A stretch of DNA of 64,000 bases from Narthecium ossifragum. Its lineage: Eukaryota; Streptophyta; Magnoliopsida; Dioscoreales; Nartheciaceae. The notes under the pieces were generated by a model. That model did not search any database. It was not told the origin of the DNA and saw only the letters and a list, made by a program, of their open reading frames with translations. Where the stretch lies: assembly GCA_963920575.1 (NCBI GenBank), contig OY986966.1, positions 28,344,581-28,408,580 on the forward strand, in the 5' to 3' direction. The position numbers and the translations under genes were made by a program. The stretch's first letter is position 1. Each line of letters begins with the position of its first letter. Shown piece after piece: positions 1-11,927 of this stretch.

Positions 1-1924
1 TTTCGCGTAAAAATTGGGTTTTTAATAGGGCGTATGCCATGGTCCATGAAATACTTGCCCTCTCCTATATGTCCAGGACGTTTAGGGTATTTTTAATCTA
101 GGATATGGTTTGGAGGTCCTTGTACACGACGCAAGTTGGAACTTTGAAACTTACCCAATTGTGAAATGGGTTTATTCGCTTATGCGTGAATTCTTAAGTG
201 TTAGAAGTAGACTTAGGGTATTGGATGGGCCACAAAATGAGATCCATTCCCCTCTTTGACATCTACTACTTGATTAGGGACTTGGTTTACTGGACCTTGT
301 CATACAAGTTGGCACTGTGAAATTTGTCCATTTTGAGGAACACATCCATTTCTCAAGGAGCATATCATGTAAATTTGGACAAACAATATTTTCTCGAAGC
401 TTCTAGGCTGTAGTAATGGTAATTTTGTTGAGTGTGTCTCTAGGAAATGTGAACTTTTCGCTACTTGTTAAACTTAACCGAGTGGAAAATCCACGGCTTC
501 TTGCTGGTGTCCCTTAAAAGGGTAGTATCCTGGAGATTTGTGGTCAATGTGAGGTTTGGAAAGTGAGTGTCTTGCTGAATAGTTTTCATTCAAAGCTATC
601 TATATGAAGTGAGTATCTTGCTGAATAATTTTCATTCAAAGCTATGTGCATGTTGACATCATGTAGATGTTGGTTCTGTTATCATGGTTGTTTACTGGTG
701 TTCTGCTTCTGATCCTTGTTACGGGCATCACCTTGCCCAACTTATTTCGTAAAGTAAGTGAACAGTAGATATTGCACTTGCTCTATGTCAATTAATGTTC
801 TTTTGATTGGTACTCCGGGACGTTTAACATGTACTGGTAGGTTGAATGTGACTCTAGAAGATTTCCGTAGTGAGTGGGCATTTCAAGGGGTTAAGTGGCT
901 ATTAGTTGTTGAGTGGGTAGCAATACACGAATGGCATATATGAAATTGAATATTGGTTCGTGTAAGTGGATACATGGCAGGATATTCAAGGACACTACTT
1001 GGTCTTTATGTATTAAGTTGGTATTCTACTTGCTTAAGGTGCATTGCAGGTACAATGGTTATGAAAGGGCAAGTGGATACAAGAGAAGCCGAGTTCGTAC
1101 TTTAGCATGTTAAGTGGATAAAATTCAGTTATCATCCTGAAGGATTGGGAATTTACAATTTGACGCATATTTTCAGGACGTTGAGCTAATGAAGAATTCA
1201 TACTCTTTTCATAGGTGTTTGAAGTATTTGTCTGCTTCTATCCATCTTTTATTGGTGTATGTTGGATAGCATCGAAATAAACCTTCATGAACTTGTTGAT
1301 TTGTTTAAAATGATGTTGGTTATTGGTCATTTGATCATGCCATTGATCTTTGAGTCGAACTACAATTGTATAATCTGGCTTATCTTTACGGTTATCCCTT
1401 TTTCTAGATGTCTTGGATGCTTGCAGAACTTAGTATTTTCACCTCTTCTAGGAATTTTGGGTAAGAGTAGGAAACAAAAACACCGGCATCTGGAGGCCAA
1501 ACAGAACTTGACATGTATTCCTGTTTTCCAGAGAATATAAAGAGTAGTAATTTTGGTGGTGGCGTTCTTTGAGGCCTCTAGAAACACGTCTGTTCTTGAA
1601 AACTGAGAGATAACCCCTCTATGCTCCTTCACTGTCAAAATGGATAAGACAACCCATGAAGTAGGAGTTGCAAAGTTTGAACTCGATGAGGTAGAGCTCT
1701 ATTGCCCTCTACCTTGACTGCATGGTATTCCTTCATTTTTGTGGCTTGACTGTTAGGTCAATTCCTTGATGACTGGCTACTCTTGTAGTGTAGCCTTTGT
1801 CATGTTTCTTCACATTGGCTTTCCTGATGAATGAAACTGAACAGGTCTCTAAGCACCTGGTCTTTGCATAAGTCCTCAATCATTAACACCATCTGTTGTG
1901 ACTAAATTTGTTTGTTATCTGCAG
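1..1924. other. Non-coding stretch, probably intron or UTR of a plus-strand gene
   Basis: No convincing coding exon is visible. The sequence is T-rich, as plant introns often are, and it leads into a clear 3' splice site at 1923-1924. It is therefore probably intronic DNA of the gene whose exon follows. It contains a short tandem duplication at 561-645. Short open frames here have no recognisable family and I treat them as chance. Confidence 0.4.
561..645. repeat. Two-copy tandem repeat, 39-bp unit
   Basis: Bases 561-599 and 607-645 are near-identical; both run from AAGTGAGT to CAAAGCTAT, with two substitutions that I can see and a 46-bp period. It lies in probable intron sequence. It looks like a simple local duplication. 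Confidence 0.8.
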
Positions 1925-2109
1925 AGTGGGATCCGTGGGGTGTGCCTGATGACTATGAATGTGAAGTCATCGAAGACGACACTCCGATTCCTAAGCATGT
2001 TCCTCAACACCGACCACCACAGCTCCCTGAAGAGTTCCACAAAACACTTGAGGCAATTACTTCCAACCCAGCTCCTAATGATGACTCCTCTGCTTCAGCA
2101 AAGGTTTGA
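1925..2109 (+). CDS. Internal or last exon of an unrecognised gene
   Basis: A coding exon follows the acceptor CTGCAG at 1919-1924. Its frame begins Glu(split)-WDPWGVPDDYECEV and continues through IPKHVPQHRPPQLP and LEAITSNPAP. The composition (acidic, proline-rich, amphipathic) is protein-like and the frame is free of stops. The end is ambiguous. The frame can run to a TGA at 2107-2109 after SASAKV, or splice at the possible donor AAG|GTTTGA at 2104. The other exons lie upstream outside the window or in the T-rich DNA before it. I do not recognise the family and assign no function. Confidence 0.5.
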
Positions 2110-2813
2110 AACTGTATTTTGGTTCTCATAGGAGCTTAAGATTCTCGAACTTGTGTTTTCGATCTTGTTCGTTGCCTTTTCTTTTTTGTTTCTTGTAATG
2201 CCTACCTTCCTCGGAGAAGAATAATTGTGGGCAAATACTTGTTATTAAAGATGTTAAATTCCTTTCAATTGTGTCGTCGTCGTTCTCTGGTTGTGCTTTA
2301 ATACAAAATCCTGGTGATTTTTCAGCTACCACTAATTAAATTTCTGTGTCAAAACTATCATACAAATTGCTGGGTTTATTTAATCCTGGCATGAGCAGCA
2401 ATGATGACATATTATTGAATCAAGGATTTGAAGGTTTCTGCTGACGAAAGCTTATTGAGCTGATTTGAGCTGCCAAAAGTGAGGTAATCTGGTGGTGCTT
2501 ACAGACAGGGCTGCAGTACTTTTTTGTAATATTCATTATTCTGAAAGTCAAATAACTGGCAATCCTCAGGTTTAAATAACTGTCATTTTCAGTATGCATT
2601 CTCTGAGATCTTGATCGTTTATTGTAGATTATCTTTGACAGAATCTTCTTGAGATACAACAGTACAAATGGTCTGAGAACGTGTTTCCTAATTATATCTA
2701 GAACGGGATTTCTTGCTGTTTCAAAATCCATTCAACTGCTGTTTTTCTTGCAAGAACACAGATGCACATCCTGCAGAAACCTTTTTGCTTGTCAAGTAGT
2801 CTGAGAATTAATT
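2110..2813. other. Intergenic: 3' flanks of two convergent genes
   Basis: No supported gene. It lies between the plus-strand exon ending near 2109 and the minus-strand LOB-domain remnant, so it probably holds both 3' regions. The 103-aa minus frame at 2420-2731 has no recognisable features. Confidence 0.5.
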
Positions 2814-3300
2814 TCATGGAAAACCTGCTGCTTGGTGGAAGCTGAGGTAGTGCTGGTCCAATGTAGAAGGGTTATGCTGATTGACCTGGGACTCTTCTGA
2901 AGGATTTGATGTGGCATGCTGCTGGGCGGTATAAAATGCAATTTGAGCTTGGATTTCAGCGAGTTCTTGCTGGATCGCAGAGATCTCTTGCTGCAGCCTG
3001 GAGATCACTCCAGTGCTACCGTAAACAGGGTCAAAGACTCTCCAGTAGGCTTCAGACGAAATGGCATCCACCGCCGGTCCTCGTTGATGTTCAGGTGGTC
3101 CCTAATAGATCATATAAACAAGTTTCAGACAGTCAGAAAGATCTAATAATATGACTAAGACTTTGATACAATTAGTTCCAAAGATCATGTAGACTTCTCA
3201 GAAAAGTTCTTCTGGGCCTGTTGTATACCTGCAACAGTCTGCTGACATTGCTTGCAAGAGAACCTCTTCGTCGCAAGTAGGGAGCCAAGAAGCTGTGGCT
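2814..3300 (-). pseudogene. LOB-domain (LBD) transcription factor, decayed copy
   Basis: LBD proteins are plant-specific DNA-binding regulators with an N-terminal zinc-finger block, a GAS block and a leucine-zipper-like coil. Exon 2 (3101-2814, minus) follows an acceptor at 3102-3103. It encodes PPEHQRGPAV, then EAYWRVFDPVYGSTGVISRL, and a heptad-like coil ending in HQAAGFP; all are class I LBD features. Just upstream, 3300-3229 encodes SHSFLAPYL and LASNVSRLLQ. It ends at donor CAG|GTATAC in phase 0, exactly the usual LBD intron site. However, the region between LAPY and ASNV is shortened, a TAA lies directly before SHSF, and I cannot find the CX2C zinc-finger block in frame. I infer a pseudogene; a divergent first exon further upstream is less likely. 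Confidence 0.7.
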
Positions 3301-4440
3301 TTACAGGTACATGTCCATTGTTGGAAAGAAGGCAACGGCTAGGAATTCAAACGGTGCAGAGGAACATGGCTGTTCTGGAGGAAAATGGTATTTCTCTTGA
3401 GTTACTAAATCTGGTTAAGCCTTAAGAAGTGTCTCAAAGTTAGGGTTGTATCTAAAATAAATTCTCAAAAATCTGAAAGAGGTAAGAGCCATCCATGCAG
3501 GAGTGCAAGGGAAGGTCCTTCATCAAATGTTAATTTCTTGTGGCACAATATCCCAGTGGACCAATCTAAGTCAAAGGAGTCAGAGTTCAGCCACCCCATG
3601 TTGCCATGTTCAGCAGCATGCCAGCTCTTGCCAAAAACAAAGACGTATCCTTTCCAAAGATTCAGATCTACAACAACAACCATTGCAATATTGTTGCTTT
3701 CCCTTAAATATAGAGAGGGGGGGCCTCTAGATCACATGCTGCTGCAAATTAATGTCGCATAGTCACAAGACGTATAAGACTTCTCAAACACTGGCTTTCT
3801 TATTTTGTCCACTTTCTTTCCGTTTTCCATTAAAATTTCAAAAATCAGTCTCCTACTAAATGCTCACATCTTAAGATGTCCCTCGATATGATTCGGAATC
3901 GACTATCATGTTTTTCATATAATAATTTAATCAAAAATTTTAAATTTACTCGTTTACTCGTTATTTCATACCAACTGCTTGACTTAATCAGCGTATGTCA
4001 TTAAGACATTAAGTCAAGTCACCACCTTAATTATATATATATTGATAGAATATAGCATCACTATCATGTGTGTGCAGGTTTCTTGAGTCCCAATCTGGTC
4101 AATGCAAATTGCTATTAGTTAATGAGACAAGTGTAATCTAGAGTGGGTCATGAGTTATGTTGGACAAAGGAACAAGGTCAGCTGTGACAATGAGCCCAAG
4201 TGCCCCCTCTTCATTGGAGCCAAATCATAAGCTTCAAACGGCATGTGGAATATACCTTTATCCCTTTCAAAGTTTGGCGGTGACTTCTTAACTAACTTGC
4301 TTCTAGCCCATCTAGTGCGAATTTTAAAGTATAGGTCCCTTTGTTTTTTTAAGTGATATCTAGATCTTATTTGTTTTGGAAACTGGATTAATTAATTATC
4401 TATATAATGGTAGTGGTGGAATAAGATAACTTAAAGCATA
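3301..4440. other. Intergenic DNA
   Basis: Former upstream side of the LBD remnant and the distal promoter of the membrane-protein gene that follows. It contains AT-rich tracts around 3890-4060 and no supported coding sequence. Confidence 0.5.
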
Positions 4441-5212
4441 GGCGGCGGACCAACTCCTTGTTTCCATTTTAAGACCTCTTCCTCTCTTCTCTGCGGCTAG
4501 ACCGCGAGGCCGCCTCCTCCGTCCCAAAAGTTCCTATTTTTATTTATTTTCTCCCAATTTTTTTTGTATTTTTTGGGTTAATTTTTTGTGTGTCTTTTTG
4601 CTACGTTATCCCCGTGTCTCGATGCAGGCGATATAGCTGTACAAACCTGGGAAATCTTCTCTGAGAACCCTATCCCCTTGCCCCCCCCCCCATCCTCTTC
4701 CTTGCCTTTCTTCTCTCTCTAGAACTCTCTCTCTAGATTTGTTTGGGGGACTTGAGTTGATCTGTGGAAATTTGGCTTCTGTTTGTTCTACGTTTCTGAT
4801 TCTTGGGGTTGGAAAGGTGAGTCCTTTTTCATTTTTATTAATATGCTCATTTTGTGGGTTTTCTTGCTCTTTTGAGAAAAATATTAGAACTTGTTTGATG
4901 GGTCCTGGGATTTCTCTGTTTTCAGTTCTTTGGCTTATGGATTCAAGCAAGATTTATCGTTTATTGTGGGATTTACACGCTGCATTTTGGATTTATGTTG
5001 ACAAGACGTGTTTTTTTTAATTTTTTTAATTTTTTATCTTGTGAGGCTGCAGGATCGCGAGGAGTTGAAGCTTTTGGTGTCCTCTTGGTTTTCGTGTGTG
5101 ATTCTGACAAGGAGGAGGAGTTTTTTTTCAGAAGAAAGAATACGATTCTCTTGCTCTTAGGATTTTTAAAGGTTTGATTTTTGATGGTTTAGAGGGAGGG
5201 GTTATTGTTGTC
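4441..5212 (+). promoter_or_regulatory. Probable 5' leader of the membrane-protein gene, with leader intron
   Basis: The stretch 4450-4735 is CT-rich, with a run of 11 C at 4681-4691 and CTCTCTCT tracts, as in many plant 5' UTRs. A donor-like site (GGAAAG|GTGAGT) lies near 4815 and an acceptor-like site (GGCTGCAG) near 5052. I infer a leader intron of about 240 bp before the ATG at 5213. Confidence 0.45.
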
Positions 5213-7832
5213 ATGGCTTCCAAGGGTTTGAGAGAAAGGGATCTTCTCGTCGATCTTGAAAGCGGCACGAATGCTATGATTGATGAACAAGAAGGTTCTG
5301 CGGAAATTGTTTCAAATTTAGTAACACCGAAGAAGTTCTTGAATATCGCGTGGACTGTCTCTGCCAGAGATGATGGATCTTTTAAAGATGAAGAGGCTGG
5401 GAGCTCAAGAAACAATCTATCTAACTCGATAGAGTGTCCTTTAGATAATGAGGAATGTTTAGGAGACATAAGGAATGGAGGGGAGGTGGAAAAGGTTAGT
5501 TTTTTGGAGAAGAAAGTAGGAACCGAGAAACCAAAGAAGAAAGGGTGTAAAAAGCCTCCTAAACCTCCCCGGCCACCAAAGTCTCCTCCTTTGAATGCTG
5601 CAGACCAAAAGCTGCTGCGAGAAGTTCAGGAGCTTGCAATGTTGAAACGGGCAAGGACCGAACGTATGAAAGCAATCAAAAAGATGAAGAATGCGAAGAA
5701 CTCATCTCCTAGCAGCAACCTGTGGGCTGTGGTTATAACAGTTCTATTTTGTCTTGTGATAGTATGGCAAGGTATGGTACATTAACCTTGTTATCTTTAT
5801 GCTTGTGAATTCAGCTTAGCGTGGTTGTTGCTCTGCAGTCCCGTGCTTGGTGTGGGTTTATGCTGCTTTAAGTGTATTCACAAGGTTACTAGTTTGGTCA
5901 TTATGTAGAATACTAGAGAAGAATTTTCCAGAAGCGAATTGCGTGCGAAGACCCTGTTCCTTACTTTCCATCAACAAATTTTACATGTCCATGTTATTTA
6001 AATTATTGCATTCAAGAATTCTATAGTCAATGTGCAAGTGGAAAAACTTGCCTGCGTTACTTGAGTCAAGATGTAGCTCATGCTGAAAATGCAGTTTAAA
6101 ATAATTTCAACAGTCTAGCACCTGTACTTATTGTGATTTTGAAGAAGGTGTTCATTGGGATTCATGTAGCATTCTCTGTAGCTTGGAGGTGGTGTTTATC
6201 TTGAAAAGGATGGACAGATCACAGATGGGTAAATGTACCATTCATTAGATGCCATGGGACTTGCATGGATGAAGTCTATGCTTTGTGCAAGACATTTTCC
6301 TTTGAATATGTATTCAGGAATTGACAGCCAAGTAGACAATTTTTTTCACGTTGTACCCAGAGTTTTTCTTCCTTTTCAGTATGGGTTTCTTGTGTGAACA
6401 TTCTAGGGCATTGTCGATAGTGGGGCAGAAAGAAGAAACCATTTATCAATCTTGTAATTTCCTAAGCCTTGGAGTTATCTTCTAGTTTTATGAGGGAGCG
6501 TTTTGTGAATGCATCTTGCTGATTTAATCATCTTGAAAGGTAAATGTTTTCATGTTTGCTGTACCTACGTGCATTGTAAAAGCTGATCCCTTTTGTCCCC
6601 AATGTTTTTGTAAAAATTTTGATAGCATGTTTGTCCCTTCACATCAATGGGTGACTTCAAACTTTACCAAAACACATGTTTGGTCGAATGTTATTTCATC
6701 TTCTTGAGATTTGAGACATGTCAAGGTGTTCACATACAGAGTGATGCTTGGCGCACATTGTCTTTTATTGGTAATTATGCATATCAGTGTTTTGTGAAAT
6801 GTGCCGTCATCTTCATTCTACAGATTGGTCTCCTTTTCACCCTTTATGTTTCTACAAACATTGAAAATTCTGCTCCGCTGTGTTCCTTATGTTCTGTGTC
6901 AAGTCAATGTCTTTATGCGATTTGTTGTAAAAAATTCTCTACCAGTTAATTCTGGGAATGTATACAAGTTATGACAGAGAGCTCAATCACCACAAGTATG
7001 ACCTCCTGGTTATTATTTGGAGATTTCTGAAGAAGTCCACAGGCTACAGTATCTTGATACGTTGGTCTTCTTTATCTACAAACATATAAGACTATCCATT
7101 GAAGTGCATATAGTAGCACATGTCCCGAGGTGTGCATGATTACCGCCACCGGATGAAATGAATATGAAACTTCTTGTTTTTATTTTTATTTTAAATAAAT
7201 ACAAAATAATATAGAATAAACAGAATTAAAACAAACTTCTTTTGGTTGGTTGAGGCATGCATTTGTTCCTGATACATCTAGATGTGAAAAAGCTCCTTGT
7301 TCTGATACCCTCGGTCCTTTTTTTCTCCAGGAATGTCTTCTCAAGGTGCCACCATTGTGAGATTTCATGGTTCTCCTGAATCATCAGAAGGGAGTAGAAA
7401 TGGATTGATCTCAGTACAGTTTTATAGTAATGCCTCCAACGGTGACTCTCTTGGTTCGCTTTCTACATCTCCAAGGTATGCTTCTTTTTATTACTTTCTT
7501 AGTAACTTCAATGGCTACACCCGGCTATCTACAACTGTGGAAAACTTTTTGTGAAACTTTTTATATTACACGTGACATTGGTTTTGATGACACAGAAAAT
7601 GTGGATTTGCAAATTGTTCTTGGCTTTTCATTTGCTAGGTTTGCATGTTAGTTTTATTATCAACAAGGATAATGTCTGCAGCTATGCTCTGTTTTATAGC
7701 ATTGATAACTCTTAAAACTCAGTAATTATCTTGGTGCAAATCCAATGCTTAGTGTGATGATACTCTTCATGCAGTATTATGGAAGAGGTATCAGGATTGG
7801 ATGGCCATGAAGAACACAGAGTTGCAGGATAA
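5213..7832 (+). CDS. Plant single-pass membrane protein of unknown function, 253 aa
   Basis: Three exons join in phase: 5213-5771, 7331-7475 and 7775-7832 (TAA), with donors G|GTATGG and AAG|GTATGC and acceptors TCCAG and GCAG. I chose the ATG at 5213 because the open frame upstream lacks an ATG. In order there is an acidic, Ser-rich N-terminal half (residues 1-100), a basic Lys/Pro tract (about 105-126, with KKPPKPPRPPKSPP), a charged helix (about 130-163), one hydrophobic segment (about 170-186, LWAVVITVLFCLVIVW), and a short Ser/Gly-rich tail. The hydrophobic segment near the C-terminus suggests an anchored protein with a large cytosolic N-terminal part. I recognise the general layout of an uncharacterised plant family but no function. 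Intron 1 is about 1.56 kb. Confidence 0.75.
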
Positions 7833-9118
7833 CCGCGATTTTTGAGGTAAAAAAGAATGAAATCTTTCGATTTACACAGCAATGTCAACATGGGATGGAA
7901 GGGTCCAAACGCTGGACTATGTTTCCTTGTAGCCAGTCGTGGATGTATATACCAAGAGGCGTGTACCCATAAAATCTGGAACACTAAGCTGAAAGAAGCA
8001 TGCCATGTACATGAACTTAGCTTTTCTTAAGGTTTCTTGAAACGTTTTGGTTGGGAAATAAATGTATTCTAATATTTTTCAGTCATACTGCTTGAGAGTT
8101 GCAATCAAGTTGAGTTCTAATCTGCAAACAAATTCTGCCAGATTCACAGAATGTTGGTCTTCCACACCAGTGTTCTGAAGTTCATATCCATACATTCATA
8201 TATAAGTGTTGGACCCCTTTCTTAATTGATTCCATGGAAATGATTTCTTAACAGGGTTTTTCTTTGGCCAATATCTCGCTATTTTATAGCTATCTTATGA
8301 GAAACCTCTCATTGATCAAAGCTAGAAGTTATGAAAGCATCGATCAAAGCTAGAAGCTTCAAGATTGATACAAGGACCCAACATATTAATGGAGGCATAT
8401 CCAAAACTAGAAGCTTGAAGATTGATACAAAGTCCCAACTTATTAATGGTGGCATATCCAATTGGTATGTGTGACAGGAACAAAGATTAGGAACTCCGAA
8501 GCTTGTAGTTATGAAAGCATTGACAGTTCTGCACAAAACGAACACACAGGTACAAGCTTTTGATCCGTCTCAAAGCATTCAAATTTTGACTAAATATAGT
8601 AGCATGAATTGCTCACCGATCGATGCCTAACACAGCAACAGTAGTCGTGTTCGTTTTTCCAGCCCTTCAGCAACCTCGTGACTTTTGATCAACATCACTT
8701 GGAGATGTCGAATCCTAATCAGCAACCTTCGTGTCTAGTTCCTTCTCATGTGATTGATGACTCACATGGTCTCAATAGTATCAAATCTCAATGAGAGAAA
8801 AGAAACCTTTCGACCTTACAACCTGGGTGATAAATAAGTGGTTAACAATAGGTTCGTCTTTGGTCCATTCCTCAGACACCCAAATTTGTTGGGGGGGGGG
8901 GGGGCATTTGCCTCCTAAGTCAAGGCTTAATTAATCAGGAAAAAAAAATGCGAATTGCAGGGGTGAGAAAAATAAAGCCAAATCAAATATGGACACATGT
9001 CCATATTATGGTTTAAAATGTATAAATCATCTTCCATACAAGGGTATACTACAAAATAGCTTTTATTTGGAATTTATGAACTTTTATCTTTTAAAAGGGG
9101 GCAACCAAGTCAGCTGTC
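7833..9118. other. Intergenic DNA with a local tandem repeat and a G run
   Basis: This holds the 3' flank of the membrane-protein gene. It contains a 57-bp tandem duplication (8346-8459) and a 14-base G homopolymer (8891-8904). No supported gene. Confidence 0.6.
8346..8459. repeat. Tandem duplication, 57-bp unit, two copies
   Basis: Units 8346-8402 and 8403-8459 both read (A)AA-CTAGAAGCTT-AAGATTGATAC and end GGCATATCC, with a handful of substitutions. A fragment of the unit's lead-in (GAAGTTATGAAAGCAT) is repeated on either side. Confidence 0.85.
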
Positions 9119-9714
9119 TAAGTTAAGTGTCATTCTAAATACACCTCTATATTATTATATACAACACACTTAAATAAAAAATTCTTAAAATACCCGGCTC
9201 ATCATCTTCCCCATCTCCACCACTATATTTACCCCCCCACCTACCCACCATATTTACCCTATGCTCCACCAACACAACCCCCAATCACCCCCCACCAAAC
9301 CCCACCGCCCGTCGTCGTCGTAGCCGCCGCCTTCGCCATCTAGAGCCGTCCCCGTCGCCGCCGTCGCCCTCACCACCACCACTACCACCCCACCACCACA
9401 AACCACTACCGCCATCACCACCATCGCCGACATCACCAAGTCCATTGTCCACCGAGACACCACCTCCCATTACCACCATCATTCATTCATCTTCATGACA
9501 ACCATCACCATCTCCACCGTCATCGTCGCAGCCATCACCGCACCACCTCCTCTATGCCCCGGCAATTTATCGCAGCCGCTGCTGGCTGCCTCCACCCCAA
9601 ACCATCACCACCACTAGTTTGAGAAGAAGAAGATGGGGGTAGTTTAGGCATTTATAACATCATGGGGTGTACTTACTAATAATAACGGTGTATTTAGAAT
9701 CACCCCTAAGTTAA
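9119..9714. mobile_element. Non-autonomous TIR element with CACC-rich interior
   Basis: The left end (about 9119-9155) and the reverse complement of the right end (about 9677-9714) match over roughly 36 bp. Both contain AAGTTA followed by ATTCTAAATACACC. The interior (9180-9600) is low-complexity CCA/CAC sequence with no real coding capacity. No clear target-site duplication was found, so the superfamily is open. Confidence 0.55.
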
Positions 9715-10613
9715 TTGTCAATGCGTCGTGCCGCCCGGGTCAAGTCATATTAATCCATTAGTTCTCTCCCGTACACTTTGCACGGCTAGAGTTTTGAGGA
9801 GAGAGAGAAAGAGAGGTCAGTAGTTATGGATCTCCATCATTTAGATCGAATCCAAAAAAAAGTTTCCACCAACAGATTGGGGGTTTATTGTCTCATTGTG
9901 GTGCTTTATTTATAAGGTTGATATCGCATGCACCATATAAATTAATAAACATGCATTTATATGACGGTGACTCAAACCTTCCTTGATATGATATGTGGTT
10001 CATAAGTCGCATTTTGTCACATGCATCTCTGCCCAAGAAAAATATAAACCATACAGTTGCTTGGCAATCATTACAACTCTCAAGCCATTACAAACTTCCA
10101 GAGATGAGATGTCTTTGATCTAGCTAACACACCATGTTTTCCTTGTTGGGTAACTAAAAAACAAAAGATGGTTCTATGAATCCTAATCTTTGTGAGAAAA
10201 AAAGAGCTACCTACCTATATAGCTAGTGATCACCATCTAATCTTCTTCAAGTCATTGGCTTGTGAGTGGCTTCCTTCTTAAGTAGGGCTTCATCTGACCG
10301 TGATACACGGGCAAATTAAACTGATCAATCTCCGTACCTAAACGCTAGCTGGGAACACACGCAATAAGGAAAAAAACGCCATGCATGATACTTGAATTAC
10401 GTGGAGATAACCCTGATAATAAGAAGTTGGAAGTCCACGCAATGACTTCCATGCACGTGGCATATATAACAAAGAATGCCGTGGCTTCACACTAGTGTTA
10501 CTCGGAGCTGTTCCTTGCTGAATCACAGGGGATTAGCTCCATGGCATGTCGTCCTTTTGGCTATTAAATAGGCCACAGCCTGCTAGCCTCGTCTAACTCA
10601 GATCACAAGAAAG
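9715..10613 (+). promoter_or_regulatory. Upstream region of GPAT copy A
   Basis: No gene. A TATA-like CTATTAAATA lies at 10561-10570, about 45 bp before the ATG at 10614, so the leader would be short. Confidence 0.45.
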
Positions 10614-11892
10614 ATGGCTTTCCTTTTGGCACTCCTTTTCTCCTTCCTTGGAAGATCACCTGCTTCTCAAGAAGACCCTGCAGCCACTGCCACCCAATCA
10701 AAGCCACAAGCCTACCCTCCTCTCGGTGAGCTTTCCGGCAAAACCCTGGTGTTCGACGCTGAAGGTGGGCTACTGAGGTCATCTTCCACCTTTCCTTACT
10801 TCATGCTCGTGGCCTTAGAAGGAGGAGGGTACCTAAGGGGACTTCTCCTCCTCCTCCTGTACCCCTTACTGTGCTTCCTTAGCCAAGACATAGCTCTTAG
10901 AGTTATGGTCTTGGTCTGCTTCTTTGGGTTAAAGGTCAAGGGTTTTAGGGTTGGAAGTGCTGTGCTGCCAAAGTTCTTCCTGGAGGATGTGGGGCTTGAA
11001 GGGTTTGAGGTCTTGAGGAGGGGAGGGAAAAGGGTGTGCATAAGTTGCATGCCTAGGGTCATGGTGGAAGGGTTTCTCAAGGATTACTTGGAGGTGGAGG
11101 TGGTGCTGGGGAGGGAGTTGAAGGTTTTTGGTGGGTGTTACACTGGTCTCATGGAGGAGGTGGGCTTTGTCAACGATGGTGTGAGCCTGAAGAGCTTTCT
11201 GGGAGGAGAGGAGAAGCTGGGAGATGATGTTATTGGAATTGCAATCAAGTCCAACAAGTCTCTTTGGAATCCTCTTTTTCGCCTCTGCCAGGCTAGTCTC
11301 TCTCTCTCTGACTCAGAATCTCTGCTATCGATATCATATTAATTTTAAAAAAAATGAATCCTTACCGTTGGATTGAATCGGGCACACATCCCGATTCAAT
11401 CCAATGGACAGTGTTTGTGCACATGGGTACATCCATGTGCACAAATCACTGCTCTAATTTTAACCGTTCTATCCTGAATCTTAAACTATTTGGAACCTAG
11501 TGGGATATCGCCCCTGTTTGCTGCGGGGGATAACCGGAAGAGGATGTTTGGTGTGGGGTTAGAAAATGTGAATTCCTTTTAAGGGTAGAAAAAAATAGAA
11601 TGATGATAGTAGGTAAAATAAAAATGATTATTTTTTATATTTGGAGATAAGTGTAGGGATAAGATGGGATAATGGTGGTTATCCTCCCTTTAACTCCACA
11701 CCAAACAGCCCATGATATCAATAAATAATCATTACTAATTTATCTTCATTTCGCCTATCACTCACACTCTACTTTTTCTAATCCTCATTAGTTAATTTTA
11801 TATTTCCTATCCCCAAAATGCCTTAACCTCCTTAAATCTAATAAGCTTTCCCCGTACCAAAAGAGATCTCAGTTTATATTAATATTGTCTAA

Positions 11893-11927
<35 letters not shown>

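Noticed and set aside
8891..8904. G14 homopolymer as a regulatory G-quadruplex
   Set aside because: It is a simple homopolymer in intergenic DNA with no nearby promoter or gene start to act on.
9254..9482. Gly/Val-rich open frames on the minus strand
   Set aside because: They are translations of a CACC-type low-complexity tract inside a TIR element.
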